From Isoetes taiwanensis (Eukaryota > Streptophyta > Lycopodiopsida > Isoetales > Isoetaceae), in contig JAJEKV010000333.1 in assembly GCA_021234155.1 (NCBI GenBank), positions 248,001 through 312,000 on the forward strand: a stretch of DNA of 64,000 nucleotides. The letters run 5' to 3'. Under the pieces are notes generated by a model. It saw nothing but the letters and a program-made list of their open reading frames with translations. It did no database searches and was not told the DNA's origin. Position numbers and translations under genes: made by a program. This document shows, piece after piece, positions 47,900 to 60,878 of this stretch (position 1 is the stretch's first letter; each line of letters starts with the position of its first letter).

Positions 47900-50640
47900 A
47901 CGTCGAAGCCCTTCACGCCCTTCTCCCTCCTTTTCCCTCGGGCTGAAAACTCAGACGTTGTTTCACCGTTGATGATGGAGGCATGGAGCGCTGATGATTT
48001 TCACAAAGATCGAGGTTCAGGTAATTCGGGGTGAAGCCCCACGAGGAAGAAGCTTGGTTGAAAAATAATGTCACGGATCGAGATTGGGATTCTCTTTGGA
48101 CAAAGAAGTTGAACAAGGGAAAGATAAAATGGCACCGCGGCAAAGGAGCATCTTCAAGAGAAGTTGGAAACACTCATAAAAAATCTACAAGAATTGTCAC
48201 AACAAAGAAGTAAGAAAGCAACCGCCCTTGCTTTTGGCGCTTGAAAATTGCACTAGATCAATACTTGCACCAAGAACACAAAGTAAACCGGGATGCATTT
48301 GTCGTGCGGCAATGCCAAAGATACCACAACAATAGACAAGTAAAAACAGAGGCGATGTTGTAGCACATGTTAGGAAAATCAAATGAAGGCAAAGCCAAAG
48401 GTGGCAAACGGATTAAATGATATAGTGCATATGATGAAAAACATAAAACCTTTAGAGAATGCAAAGATGTGAGATTGGAAAATCAGCTTTTACTTATCAC
48501 AAAGAACTGGAAGCAAAGAGGGAAGTGAGCTGAAAGGCAATGAGAAGGCCTCCAATTACGTAAAATGATGTTGGAAGAGGCCGAGAACAGCTTTAAGACA
48601 TGCCACAAATGATTTGGCTACAAAACAGAGGAGTTCAAGCTTAATCCAAACCGTGAGTTGGAGGCGTAAATTAAAGATTTGGAGCATCGTCCCGTGATGG
48701 AAACTTGGCACGTGAACAAGGTACAAAAAGCAATGAACCCTACATCCGTTAATGAGCAGTGTCAAATGTAAACTCAAACTTGAGGAGGAGTTAAAAGTTC
48801 TCAAGAAGAACAGACTTTCGCAATTCTACATAAACAATTTAGGAAGTCGAAAATGGATACTCCGCGAACATTTAGCATCTCTACTATTATACGAGATAAG
48901 TTGTTAGTGGAAGATCCATTTTATACATGTTCAAAGATGTGGTCCTGAATTCACTAAAGCTTAAAAGTTAAGTTTAGCATCGAATTGCCAACATGAGTAT
49001 CATATAGCTTGTTGTTCATTGTTGAGAGGAGGACAATGTATTCATGGTTGCCCCCGAAAGGTGCCGAGGGTGTATTTGACGAGCTAGGTTTTGGCCATGT
49101 TGCGTGTCCTTCAAATAGTACACCAAAAAGGATGTGTTAATCCATCCCAAGAATTGAGGTCTCACCCTTCGTGGTTCAAAGAAGGACAATGGTGCCATTT
49201 GAAGATGCACAACACCCGCAAAGTCCTATAGGAGTACAAATAATTGTGATCGATTTGAATGCAACAAAGCCAGAACCACCACCACCACCCAAGAAGCCGC
49301 CCAAGAAGCTATAGAAGAAGTCAGAAACAAAGCACAAAGCTTGTAAACACAAAGACCAGCTTGGAAAAAGAAACAGCACCGGGATTGTACACAATCAAGC
49401 ACCTAAGGAAGTTGAGGGAGTAATTCCATCTCGATGAGGGCAACTTGGGTGAATATTTGCTAAAAGGAAAGGGCGTAAGAACAAAGAGGGGTAAGTCGGA
49501 GGATAGCAAAGAAGTTGTTCAGCTACAAGAAAGAGAACAAGAAGTAGCTATGCAAAAGATGCAGAAGCGGGCCTCAATCATGACACCACACCTATCAATG
49601 TGTGTTCAAGAAAATGCGTAATCGTGCCCTCGTGTTTCGTGAGCCCGATGTTCAACAAGTGATTGCCGCCCTTAACAATGGGTCACAGGGTATTGCCGGG
49701 CAAGCCCGTAAATAAACAATGAATATTATTGATTTTCTTTTGTTGCATTCATCGTAGGGATTACCATTGAATCGTTAGGTCGAGAATCCTCGCCGCTGAT
49801 ACGTAAAGGTTTCCACATTCAACCCATTTTTCATTTTCATCTTCATCTATTTATTCATGTAGTAATTCCCTCGCTGTGTAGGTATTCGTGATGTTCCAAC
49901 GCATATCAAATATTGATTTGGCAAAAAGATAAAATGGTATGTTGGTAAAAACATTTGGTGCAAATGAACATATACGCTTTGGAAGGTGGATTGACAATGA
50001 CATACACCAGCGTAAAGAAAGTGATATTCGCACTGTATGTTGTTCTTCTTGAAGACTTTGTTACGTATGTTGTGTTGGTATATGGTCATCAATGCAACTC
50101 TCTAATGTGGAAGATGTGCCGCAAGTACTATGTCCGTGATTTGAGGGACGGATTTCAATTTGTATGGGGACAGAAAATGTGTGCGCAATTCGCCACCACC
50201 CTAACAAACCCGGGTTGTCCAACCATGATGAAGCCACTTGGGAAAATATATGAGTCATACCCAAGATTCAAAGGTAAGACTTTGCTTTTGATGATTCATT
50301 ATACAAGACTTACCTTAGCAAGCCCCTCGAAATTTTCATGCACCGTGATTCAAGATGGATGTCTATGATGAAGTGCTAACAAGATTTCACCCCAAAGATA
50401 GAAGAAATATCGCAGCCAAGATCGAGGAAAAATGAAGTTACCGTGAAGAACACACACGATACAAGCCTTGGCCTAAGACAGATAGAAAGATTATGAAGCT
50501 ATGCTTGGAAAGACTTTCTCGAAAACAATTGCGCCCGCAGGTTTGTGAAGGAGGAATTGAGAAGGTTTATGGTGATGACGATTGTCATTCTCCATGATTA
50601 TTGGCCTGTTTGTCATTTATTTAGGCCAAGGAATCCTACA
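47900..50640 (+). CDS. Plus-strand coding region of the TIR transposon (broken, unknown)
   Basis: Short frames in series suggest one or more decayed genes: EEAWLKNNVTDRDWDSLWTK near 48050; Lys/Glu-rich helical text near 48560-48700; a Pro/Lys patch (HHHHPRSRP or, in another frame, PEPPPPPKKPPKK) near 49275; VRTKRGKSEDSKEVVQLQE near 49480; RNRALVFREPDVQQVIAALN ending in TAA near 49713; then KYYVRDLRDGFQFVWGQK near 50120 and IGKIYESYPRF-like text. None is recognised. CTG/CAG are scarce here, so base-calling error may inflate the damage. Confidence 0.35.
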
Positions 50641-51100
50641 CTTTTCATGTACCATCTTTATCTTAATTTAAGAATGTTTTTGCTATATATTTTATGTAGT
50701 TCAATGCAGACTTGTCTATAAGTTTTTGATATATTGTTTATATCTACTTCAATGCTGACTGCAAGGGATGCTTAAAACTTATCAAGTGCTTAAAAAAAAA
50801 ATTGCCTGCAAGTGCTAGTCCGGTATGAGTCTTAATGGCGATAATTTATTATTGTCATGCAAAGGATGCTTACTTTTATGTAGTTGCTTAACGCCAGCGT
50901 ATGTTAATGTCATCATGTGCTTATCGTCATGCGCTTAAGGTGCAAAGGCTTATTGTTAAGCTATATAACTGCTTTAAAGCTAGTCGCTTATTGCATAAGT
51001 GTAAGTCGGTGTTCCAAAGGTTTACTCACGGCAATCGCTAAAACCGATTAAAACGCTTAGTGTTTGAAACTAATTATAAGAGCTAGAGCACTGTTACATT
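50641..51100. repeat. CGCTTA-rich subterminal-type repeats
   Basis: Words such as GCTTAAC, GCGCTTAAGG, GTCGCTTATT and ACGCTTAGTG recur through this stretch and again near 51880 and 52040. Similar words lie next to both transposon ends. Repeats of this kind serve as transposase binding sites in several superfamilies (inference). Confidence 0.4.
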
Positions 51101-51139
51101 CAAGCAGAATCTGAATGGATTGTACAGGAATTCGAACCT

Positions 51140-51235
51140 CATAAATTTGATAGATAGACAAAAATAACATTTGATAGAGAAACAAAAAACTTTGATAGAG
51201 ACAACAAAAAAAGTTTGATAGAAACAAGATTTTTT
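51140..51235. repeat. TTTGATAGAGAAACAAAAA short tandem repeats
   Basis: About four imperfect units of 20-25 bases built on TTTGATAGA followed by an A-rich stretch. Confidence 0.7.
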
Positions 51236-51319
51236 ATAAAAAAAAGGCCCTCAGGCCATTGTATACAAAATGTTATATACAAAATTTTTTACAAAAAAAT
51301 TCGGCCCTGAGGCCAGTGT

Positions 51320-51415
51320 CTTCTTCAGGGCAGGGGGTGTCTTCTTCAAGGGGGGTGTCTTCAAGGGGGTGTCTTCAAGAGGGGTGTCTTCGTGGGGTGT
51401 CTTGCTGGGTGTCTT
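51320..51415. repeat. GGGTGTCTTC minisatellite
   Basis: At least seven units of GTGTCTTC with variable G-rich spacers. Just upstream the words GGCCCTCAGGCCA and GGCCCTGAGGCCA (51247 and 51303) form a near-duplicate pair. Confidence 0.8.
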
Positions 51416-51540
51416 CTTTCATGAATCTTCATCTCAGACCCAGATCTTCATCTTCTTCATCCGTGATCCTCAGATCTCGCAACAAAATGAAAATGAAAGA
51501 TTAAACAAATGAAAAATTGATTACAGAAAACAAATGAAAC

Positions 51541-53000
51541 ATGCATACCTTTAAGGACCGCCCTGAACTCCTCCAAGCCATTTCGTCTTCAATTTCGTCT
51601 TCCTCTTCTTCTTCTTCTTGCCGGACTTCTTCTTTCTCGGACTCGTCTTCTTCTTCTGATTCCCCTATCCATCCTTGCGTAAAAAGAAGCTGACATATTC
51701 CTCAAGGGATATTTCCGATTTTCATTTTCTCGATTCCTCATAGGAATCAAGATGAGGAATCGGAATCAGAAGAATCCTCTTCAAACTGAGAGGCAGTAGA
51801 GTGGGCAGGAGAGGAGGCAAGTACTTGAGGCAAAGGTGGGAAGAGTGGAGGGAACACCTCTTCGACGCTTAGTAAGCGCCTCTTAGAGGTGACCTCCGGC
51901 TCCTCGCTATGTGCTCACTTCATGCCGGAGGATTGGGAGGAATGCGGATTGGGCGGAGTGCGGAGGAATTGGGAGTGCGGAGGAATTGGCGGGGAATGGG
52001 CGGAGCGTGAGCTTGTGAGAAGAGCTGATTAGGCGCCTAGTGCTTAAATCCCTATGTTTAGCGCCGTTAGTGTACTAAAAACCTCACACGCCACGTAACA
52101 ATTAATTCGTGAACTGTGCTTAAATATTTCTCAGATGACCAAATAAATTGACACATGTCACATCGAGGAAATGCCATGACAATATAATTTTGCCAAGAAT
52201 GTTGGGATAGTGATGGTATCAAAATAAATAATTGAATGTTATTCCAATGTCACAAATGTACATTCTTAAACAACAATTCAATCTTCATTTCGGCACGGTC
52301 CATGCACACCACCCTTGTGCATCCTCACTATTATTAATATATATACAAATGTGTGCTTACGTGTTTAGGTGCTGGAACAACAAATCACTTGACAAGAATG
52401 ACATCAATTTTGGTTGTGTAAAAGAATTACAATATTATTGGGAGATCGCCCATAATTTTTTCATGGGTCTCCCCGTGAAATTTTGTACATGTCTCAGGCC
52501 TCTATTTTATCCATATCAATTTTAGGATATCTTACCACATGGTCATCGCACCTGAGGCTTCTAAGTTGTTTAGTGAGCAACATATACTTGAAATTACCCA
52601 AGAATTGATAATACAATCCACTTAAGATAACCTCATTCACTCCAAATTTTTGCCCCCATCCATCTTTTTGTATGAATCTTCAAGTGTGCATTTGGGTTCT
52701 CAGGCACTTGAGGATGTAGAAGTCCACACCCTCCCAATTGTCTACCCCAAAGATTCATCGCAAAATTGTCACCTACCTCTACCAAATTACTGATCCATTC
52801 ATTGGCTTGTTCAAGAGTCTCCTTTTTCTTCTCAACTCCCGGGTTTTAAGTCGGGCTTACCTCCCACTTTCCAAATCTACTGTATTGATGCAGAGTCCCA
52901 ATTATGATCCATGCAAAACAAGTAAAACATTGCATCTATGTAAACATGATGTGCATCTATGAGCAAGCCCTGCTTGGTCTACAACTCAAATTTTACAATA
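51541..53000. other. Internal transposon sequence, no clear gene
   Basis: Minus strand 51900-51600 shows an acidic Ser/Asp/Glu-rich low-complexity frame. The rest has only short broken frames. Confidence 0.35.
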
Positions 53001-53039
53001 TCTTTAGCATGTCTCAGCTTGCACACCATTGGGTTTGAG

Positions 53040-54900
53040 TTGTTCCTTACTTAGCACACCATTTTTGATAACAAAGACTGCACCATCATGTTCACCTTTA
53101 CCATGAGCAAAGGGCAAAGTAGTTCCACACTATTTCTTTGTCATTCATTGTGAAGTACCCGCCTAAGAAAAAAAAAAAAAGGTTTTCCGACTTGAATTGT
53201 GATGGGCAGCCATCACTCCAAACCCAATGCTTCTCATACTCTATTTCCTCGCTCCTTAAGCCATGCAACATGCTTTTGTAGGCGTTGTTCCACAAATAAT
53301 GAGTCATGCACTTTATCATCAAAAATGTAAAAGTGAGTCTCCTTTATGATCTTCCTACCATTGTTGAGTCTATTCCCCGACCGCTTCCAATCTTTTGTTT
53401 TTTTTTTTTCTTTTGGATGTTTCTTCGTCTCATTGACAGAACAGAATATCAAAGATTTTTGTCATGTCTATATGTTATGTGAACAAGTATAGAAACTTGT
53501 CCGTATGCCGCTGCATTGACCGGGGCTCATTCTCGATCTTGATGCTGTAATTTTTCAGAAAGTCAATAAATGTATACAATTGTATCTTCCGAAATGATGA
53601 CACACACCGCTTAAACCGATTGGCCCGCCAATGTGCTATGTAATTGTGTGGAACAAAATCTGATATTACCTTCTTCACATCCTCTTGAAACTCTTTTGGG
53701 ACTTCTCTCCTTCAGACTAATCTCAATACAGTTTGTACCTCAAAGCCTTTCTTGATCCCCGAATTCTCCTCCCCGGGTCCACATGTTGCTTTTCAAATGT
53801 CTTCCAAGTAACTAGTATCGAACCCGCGTACATCCATTTCCCCGTGGACATTTTCTAATCCTATCCAACCCACATTTTTACACGCCAACATCAAGCAAGC
53901 TTATGATCAAACCACTCCTCATCATCACCTTTTGCCGCACCACTTGTCTCCATAAATCACCGTGCACTTGATTGTATGCTCCTTGGCTGCACATTCTCCG
54001 GGCCGAGCCACAAATCTCACAAAGGGCTTGCAATTCTCATGAACTCCACCCCATTTTCTCAGTCGTTCAATCCCTCGCATGATGTATTCAAATTTCAAGT
54101 GGTAGATGCAACAAAGATGTATGCCTCTCAATGATCCTCCTTACAAAACTCGGTTTCAACCTCTCAAAAGTCTCAGAATGCAATTTTGATATGAGGATTC
54201 TCCTCTCTAAACCCCGAGATAGAATTGCAACCGCAGGGAAATCGTGGTGAATGCCAAATAAATGCTACATATAATGAACCCTACAATATAGAATGAATAC
54301 TTACTTGGCTGACTTCAAGAAGGTGAATTGATGTTCCATCTTTATTCCCGCCTCTCGATACATACCTCCTCACGCCTTTTCTTGTATGGAGAAACCTTGT
54401 ATTTTTCGGTCCGTAACTTGATAACAGCCTTTCTATTGTAATCTAACATGCTATCCATCCGCTTCCTCCTCCCGAACATTGACCAAGGTCCTTCCCTTTG
54501 TTAGCTTGCACCCTTCTTTGAAAAGCATTTGAAATTGTTTTTCCGGGGATGCCGAGTAATCCGCCACTTTCGCTTGATTCAATGGCTTGACACCATTTGC
54601 CATTATCGTGGTGGACTTCCTTGCACTAAGCATGTCATGATTCCTCAAACTTATGTTCTTGCATTGTTTCCTTCAAATTCTTTCACCATTTGCTCTACCA
54701 TAGTAACCTCGCTTAGATTTCTTTATAGAAGCAATTGGTAAATCCCTTGCCCTCCAAAGAAGACTGCCAAGGATACGGCCTTTGTCATTGTCATCAACAT
54801 TTGTACTAATTTGTTGAATACTTCATAAATTTCTCCGAAATTTCTCTTATTCTCATGTCAATACCGGGCCTCAATTTCTTATTCTTCTTTGAAGGCTTAA
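53040..54900 (-). pseudogene. Transposase-like protein with SDGCPSQFK motif
   Basis: Right to left on the minus strand: Lys/Arg-rich N-terminal pieces (54650-54330), ILSRGLERRILISKLHSETF (54220-54160), a Cys/His block CCIYHLKFEYIMRGIERLRK with later Cys residues (54131-53925), VKKVISDFVPHNYIAHWRAN (53680-53620), IYIFDDKVHD-like text (53340), then KHWVWSDGCPSQFKSENLFF (53240-53180) and FALPFAHGKGEHDGAVFVIK in the next frame (53115-53060). The SDGC-x-QFK plus HGKG-HDG pairing is a pattern I associate with an uncharacterised family of transposase-like proteins; SDG could hold a catalytic Asp. The breaks would inactivate it as read. It is the best candidate for the transposase of the element bounded at 47829 and 55321. 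Confidence 0.5.
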
Positions 54901-55907
54901 TCTTTAGAAGGGGAATTCTTCTTCATTGCTACCTTCTTTGCATACAATCTCCGCCTCGATCTCTTCCTTGCTGCATCAATGGCTCAGAATTGAACGGGAG
55001 AGGAATTGGGTTTCATCTATCCCTGATTCGCGGTATTGCAAAATTGGTGAGGGCAAATTGTTGAATTTTGGGTTCGTGCAATTTTTGGAAACAATTAGTC
55101 CCTCCATTTTGCTTGAATTAAGATGGATTAGCCCGCCATCCACTTAATATGGCGGGCTACAGCACCAAACAAGCTCATGATTTTCTCACTGCCATTGATG
55201 GGCGCAAGACCACATGTCAATTGATCAATCACGCACGTCGTGTTTAAAACACGCCGATTTTAAGCACTTGTAAGCGGCGTCCGGACGGTGATTTCTGCTA
55301 CCCAGTACCGATTTTGCACCCTAATCTCCTAACTGTCTTACAGCAGGTTAATATAGGGTTACATTTTGCACATGGGGTTGGGTTTGACCTTTTGTCAGTC
55401 AGAGCAGCGTGGGTCCGCCTCACCGCGGGTACAAAAGCCTATGCATAAATTAGGCAAACCCAGTCCTACGGATGGAGGTAGGCTTTTTTTTATTTTTATC
55501 TTAAAACACCTGTATAAAGTAAAATAATAAGGTGGGCCTAAGGGAAGACCTTCACCAGCCAATGCATGTCTATATGCCAATGGTGATTGCAAGTTTTAAA
55601 ATAACAATTGGTGTAACAAAAATTTAGGCTAATAGGCCATATCTAAATTGCTTTCTCCTCTAGTACTGCATCACCCGTACATAATGACTCTACGTAAGAC
55701 CTATTCCTTGAGATTAAAAGATGAAACTTCATTTTTCTAAGCTAGACCTATTCCTTGAGGTTAAAAGACGAAACTTCATTTTTATAAGCTGTATGCCTCC
55801 ATTGGCATACATTAGCTATAACTGACAGCCAGACCTAGACATGCAAAAGGTAAAGACACTTGGAAAATGAGATGATATAGTTGATTTAATCTGGGTCAAT
55901 TGAAAAT

Positions 55908-56557
55908 TGTTAAAATTGTTATAGTCCCAATGTGCTTAGCATAGACCTCAAATTTACACCATTAATACTTAGTAAACCATTGCTTTAAACATATAACCTT
56001 ATTGCACCTTTCCTGGTTAATCAATTTAGAAAATATCAATGCAATAGTCTACTAGACCAAATGAACAGTAACTCGAGCCTTATGTCTTTCAAAATATCAA
56101 CTGTGTACAGAGTTTTTACACGGCTACAACCTCCGGCACCACTGTTACATCATCAATTATCTACAATCTTATTTACAATATTTTTCACTTCGCCGATCCG
56201 ACTACTGTTAAGGTGAATATGTTCAATTATAGTTCGTCAACTTTCCTTCCATTTTTCTCGCTTTCACCTCTTGCTAGCTCGTAGAGACATATTTATCCTT
56301 TTAATATCCTCAATGAAATAATAATAAGCCTTAATAAAACACTTTCTCGCCAACCATTAACCTTTTACCCCTTTTTTTCATTTCTTAACCATATTGGTCT
56401 TTTGCAACTTAAAGCACTTGGTCTGCAGACTTGATCTCTTTCCCTAATTATGCAATGTAATGTTTCCTCAGATTAATCTCGGAATCCATGCAAGATCAAC
56501 TTCTCACTTATTATATGAACCTCCGTGAATATGTGATGATCAACAATATTTCTAACA
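55908..56557 (-). repeat. copia 3' LTR
   Basis: Same sequence as 60879-61522 apart from small clustered differences, most at CTG/CAG-type positions. Confidence 0.93.
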
Positions 56558-56859
56558 TTCCTCCTTCATCATATATTCCCAGACATTTAAACAATTCCTC
56601 AAGTAAGTGAACTTTCTCTCAACTAGAGCCTTTGTGAAAACATCTCAAGAACCCGATCATGAGTGCTTATGTACTTCATTTGAATATAATTTTAGCAGCC
56701 TAGATCTCTGGATAAAATGCATATTCAACTCAATGTGCTTAGTTCGCTCATGTTCTACAGTGATTTTTAACTATGGCAATGCAACTTTGACTATTCTGTC
56801 AAAATAGCCGTTGGCTTCTCCCCGAATGCACTTCATTTCCTCAAGCAATCTTCTAAGCC

Positions 56860-59800
56860 AAATTACTTCTTTAGCAACCAAGGATGCCGCAAAGATATTC
56901 AAATTCTCCGCAGATGACATGGCTAATGTGATTTTGTTTTTTACATTTCCAAATGATAACTCCTCCTCCTAAGTAAATCACATAACCGTAAGTGGATCTT
57001 CTTGCACCGAGATCACCTCCCCACCAAGAGATCACTATAAGCATGTAGAACAAGATCTTTCCGAGTTGAACATAATTCCATGATGTTTTGTACCTTTTAG
57101 ATACCTCAAAGACTTTTTAGTCGCAAACCAATGGGCTTGACTTGGATTATGATTCCTCCTACTTAGTATGTTTACAATATAGGCAATATCCGGTCCGGGT
57201 ATTGTTTGCAAGATACAGCATACACCCTACTAGAGATCCAGACGGTACTTTTTCCATTTCTTCTTTTCATGTTCAGACAAAGCTAAATCATTGGCTTGGT
57301 GACCGGGCACAATGTGGGTTTTACAATCGCTTGTTTCATGCAATTTGAACCTTTTGAGCATATTGTCTATATGCCTACTTTGTTTCAAATTTTAGTATCT
57401 TCTTTTGTTCATCTCTTTCGACCTCAATACCTAAGAATTGTTTGAGCTCTCCTAACTGACATTTGATATCTGTCAGGTTTCAATAAGGTCTTGCAAAAAT
57501 TTAAGCATTCCACACTACCGGGTCGCCATGATATAGTCATCGACATATAATGCCATTATGTAATACTCATTACCATGCTGATACTTGTACATATTCCCAT
57601 CATTTTTGAATTTTTCAAGCCCCGCCTCCCCGAGATAATGGTCAATACATAGGTACCATTCCCTTGGCGATCGCTTAAGTCCATAAACCGCTTCTATTCA
57701 ATTTCCGCATCTTTATCATTTCCAACTTCAAATCCTCGGAGCCCCGCCTCATGAAAAATGTGTGTTCTTCTAATTTGGCATTCAAAAGCCGCTTTTTACA
57801 TCCATGTGATGTAGTTCCAAATTTAATGCATTTGCAAGATCGATCAATAGTCCTAAACTAGTAAGTTTAACAATGGGAGAATATGTCTCATCATAATCAA
57901 TTCCCCTTTTTCTCAGGTAAACCCTTGTGCCACAAGCCTTGCCTTTAAATTTTTTGCTTCCATCCGCATTAGTTTTTACCTTGAATAACCATTTACCGCC
58001 AATTACATTATGATTGATAGGATGATCCACAACATCGAGGGTCCGAGTTTGTTTGAATGATTCTAGTTCATCTTTCATTGTCGCTAGCCATTTTTCCTTA
58101 TCTCCACAAGCTATAGCATCCTCAAACCTCCGAGGAATCTCTCAGATCTTCCATTATTGCCATGATCCGATCATTTTCTTGACTAAGTTGTGTAATCTTT
58201 TGCTTTTTCCTTCCGCAGCTTCTCCCATATTCATTGTTGTCAACTCCGCCTCTTCAACTAACTTTTCGCTTGAGTTTTCCTTCTTTTAATGGTATGCTCA
58301 AATTTTGAAAGGTTTCCTCTCCATTATGTTCAATTGCTGGTTGTTGCAATGCTAGGTCTTCTTGTCTTATATTGTTGTCTTCAGAAGTCTCCTCATCACT
58401 GCCATCATTGGAATCAGATTCTACATCAAAAGTTACCCTTTTTTCCTTATGTGATGTATTCACCTTTCCTTCCTGTTTTCCTGATCTGTCCTTATAAAAG
58501 GTCTGCTCATCAAAAACCACATCCCTGCTGATAACAATCTGCTTTGTACTTGGCACAAAAAGTCTATATCCTTTTGATTCAAAGGTCATACCCTACAAGG
58601 TATCCAATTTCAGCTTTGCTATCTAATTTCTTCCTTAACTCGATGGGATGTGTGAGTAAGCTAAGCAAACCATATGCTCCGAGCCAACTAAGATCTATTC
58701 TTTCCTTGAATTAGACCGTAGAAGTTGAGGCACATTACCTTTTAAAGCGTAAGATGGCGCCTTGTTTTGTATTAGAATGGTCGCTTTTGAGAGCTTCCTC
58801 CCGCAGGTAATTTGGAAGCCCACCGTGTTTAATCATAGCTCGACCGCATCCATGATGGTCCTATTCCTCCTTTTCGCTACTCCATTTTGCCGAGGGTCAG
58901 ACCGCATGTAAGTTGTCTTTTGATGCCATTAGAAATGCAAAAAAGTTTGAATTTGGTGGACAAATACCCTCCTCGATCCGACCTTACACACTTCACTTTA
59001 AGCCCTGCTTTCTCTCTCAACTTCGATACATATTGTTTAAAAAAATTTAATATTTGAGATTTCCTTTCTAGACAATAACTTTTGCACATCCTACTATAAT
59101 CGCCTATAAAGGTTATAAAATACCTCTTGTTGGTTCTTCCCCTTATTTAGTGGTCCACACAACCGCTGTGGACCAATTCTAATGCTTGATTTGCTCTCCT
59201 TTCGCCCTTTGAAAGGCAATCTATTTAGCTTTTCCCAAAGAAACAACCTTCACATATGAATTTTCTATTTGTAGGTTTTTGCAATCAATCCATCCTTGCT
59301 TTTGCCAATATTTTGAGATGTTGTCGCTTGTATGTCCCAAAATTTTATTATGCCATATTTCAATTTCGATATTCCAACTGAATTCACACTATTGTAACAA
59401 TGATTTTCCATTTGGAACAAATTGCCACACCTTTTTGCAAAAAACTTCAACTCATTATTAAGATAAATTCTACATCCTTTTGAGTCAAAATTGACTCTAT
59501 ATCCTAAGTCAACAAGCTGACTTACAGAGATTAAGTTCTTGACTATGCAAGGCACACATAAAACATTTTCAATATCAACTATCTTTCCTTCTAGATCTAG
59601 TAACTGCAGCAGGCCTCTTCCTTCTGTTTGCAATAAGTCTCCACTTCCAACTTGAATGTTCCTTGAACATGCCTGAGAAACATTTTTGAGCAGCTCACAT
59701 GATTGTACTACTGATCTTTCAGCTCCACTATCAACTACAAGGGCATCAGAGATTTTGTTAGACTCTATTCTCTTATCTAGAATAGGTAATGCAATTTTTA

Positions 59801-60840
59801 CCTCATTTTCATCTTCAGTTTCTGATTTTTCTTCATTGTGTTCTCGGGCTATATGAACCCCAGCTGATCTTCTCGCCTCCTCTTCCCTCCTATTCACATT
59901 TCTTCCTCCTCCTCCTCCTTCTCTCCCCTTGCCTCTTCCTCTCGCCATATTCCTTTTGTGTTGCACACTTGATGCAAAATGCCCTTTTTCCTCCACAAAG
60001 GATAGCATATCAACTCATTTTTAAGTTTTGGACAGCCTCCCCTTAAAGTGGCTGTGTTCATGGCAATGAAAACAATTTCCCTTTCCTTGTTTAACTTTAT
60101 TAGCAAAAAGTATAGAATCTCGCTTTGCATGTCCTTCTTGAGAAATTTTTTCCTGCTCAAATTCTCGTTTTAAAACATTCTCAAGATCCTCCCCGGTTTT
60201 ACTCATGTTCCTAATGAATAGGGCCAGATTTTGATTTTCACCGATTGCTCTAGAAATTTGAAGTACTTGACTTCTATCCGAGACATTTACTCCTCGCCCT
60301 CGCTAGATCCGCTATTATATTATCAAATTTATTGAAGAACTCAGCTACATCACCATCCTCTTGGAGTTTAAGACCTCTCACCATTCTCAAGAAGGTCTAT
60401 TTGAGAAGACGCTTTTTGTTCATAATGCTCTAAGAGAAACATCCACATTTGCCTAGGAGACTTATTTCTCGAAGTTTAAGTCTGATTGTTGGACTTACCT
60501 TGCAAGTTATGATTCCCCGAGCCTCCTTAACCTTAGCATTCATCGACTTTCCCGCCATCGCTTGTACAGATACCTCCCCTTGCAATAGTTTCACCTCACA
60601 TCTTCACCAAAGACTATTAGTAGCAAAGATTAATCGACCTTTTCGAGACCGACCTCATCCGAAAGTGTTTCGCCAATCCCATTGTTCTCAAGAACTCCTT
60701 CGGGATCAACAAGATCCCATAACTCCTCCACTTCAAGCACATGCTTAATGGAGTCCTTCCAAACTGGAATCCGTGACCTCCCCTCGGTACACATCGACCG
60801 TGGCAAGTAAACTAGCCCCAACCTCGCTTTGCCATTGCTT
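56860..60840 (-). pseudogene. copia Gag-Pol polyprotein (all domains present, frames broken)
   Basis: Right to left: gag (60857-60200, broken), zinc knuckle CFHCHEHSHFKG with the last Cys altered (about 60070-60030), protease ALVVDSGAERSVVQ (59745-59700), pre-integrase and integrase (59500-58880; GLKVKCVRSDRGGYLSTKF holds a catalytic Asp), a linker rich in acidic residues (58590-58260), reverse transcriptase start (58078-57782; NVIGGKWLFKVKTNADGSKK, RGIDYDETYSPIVK, HHMDVKSGF), and RNase H (57053-56871; ARRSTYGYVIYLG then IIWKCKKQNH). The order protease-integrase-RT-RNase H defines Ty1/copia. Given nearly intact LTRs, target duplication and domain order, many of the frameshifts could be sequencing error rather than decay. 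Confidence 0.88.
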
Positions 60841-60878
60841 TCAATTTGATCTCGCAATCACACTAGCTCGATACCAAA

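Larger units (their letters stand above)
47829..55321. mobile_element. 7.5-kb TIR DNA transposon with TAAT target duplication
   Basis: Left end GGGTGTAAAATCGCTAGTGG and right end, read inverted, GGGTGCAAAATCGGTACTGG match at 17 of 20 positions. TAAT flanks both sides (47825-47828 and 55322-55325). Subterminal regions carry repeated TTAAGCAC/GTGCTTAA and CGCTTA words. Inside are minus-strand transposase-like pieces on the right and plus-strand coding-like pieces on the left. The superfamily is not certain: a 4-bp duplication and GGGTG ends do not fit classical plant CACTA, hAT or Harbinger elements. Confidence 0.7.

Noticed and set aside
50800..52080. CRISPR-like spaced repeats (CGCTTA, GTGTCTTC, TTTGATAGA words)
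   Set aside because: Units are short and irregular without constant spacers, and the context is a plant transposon. These are mini- and microsatellite type repeats.
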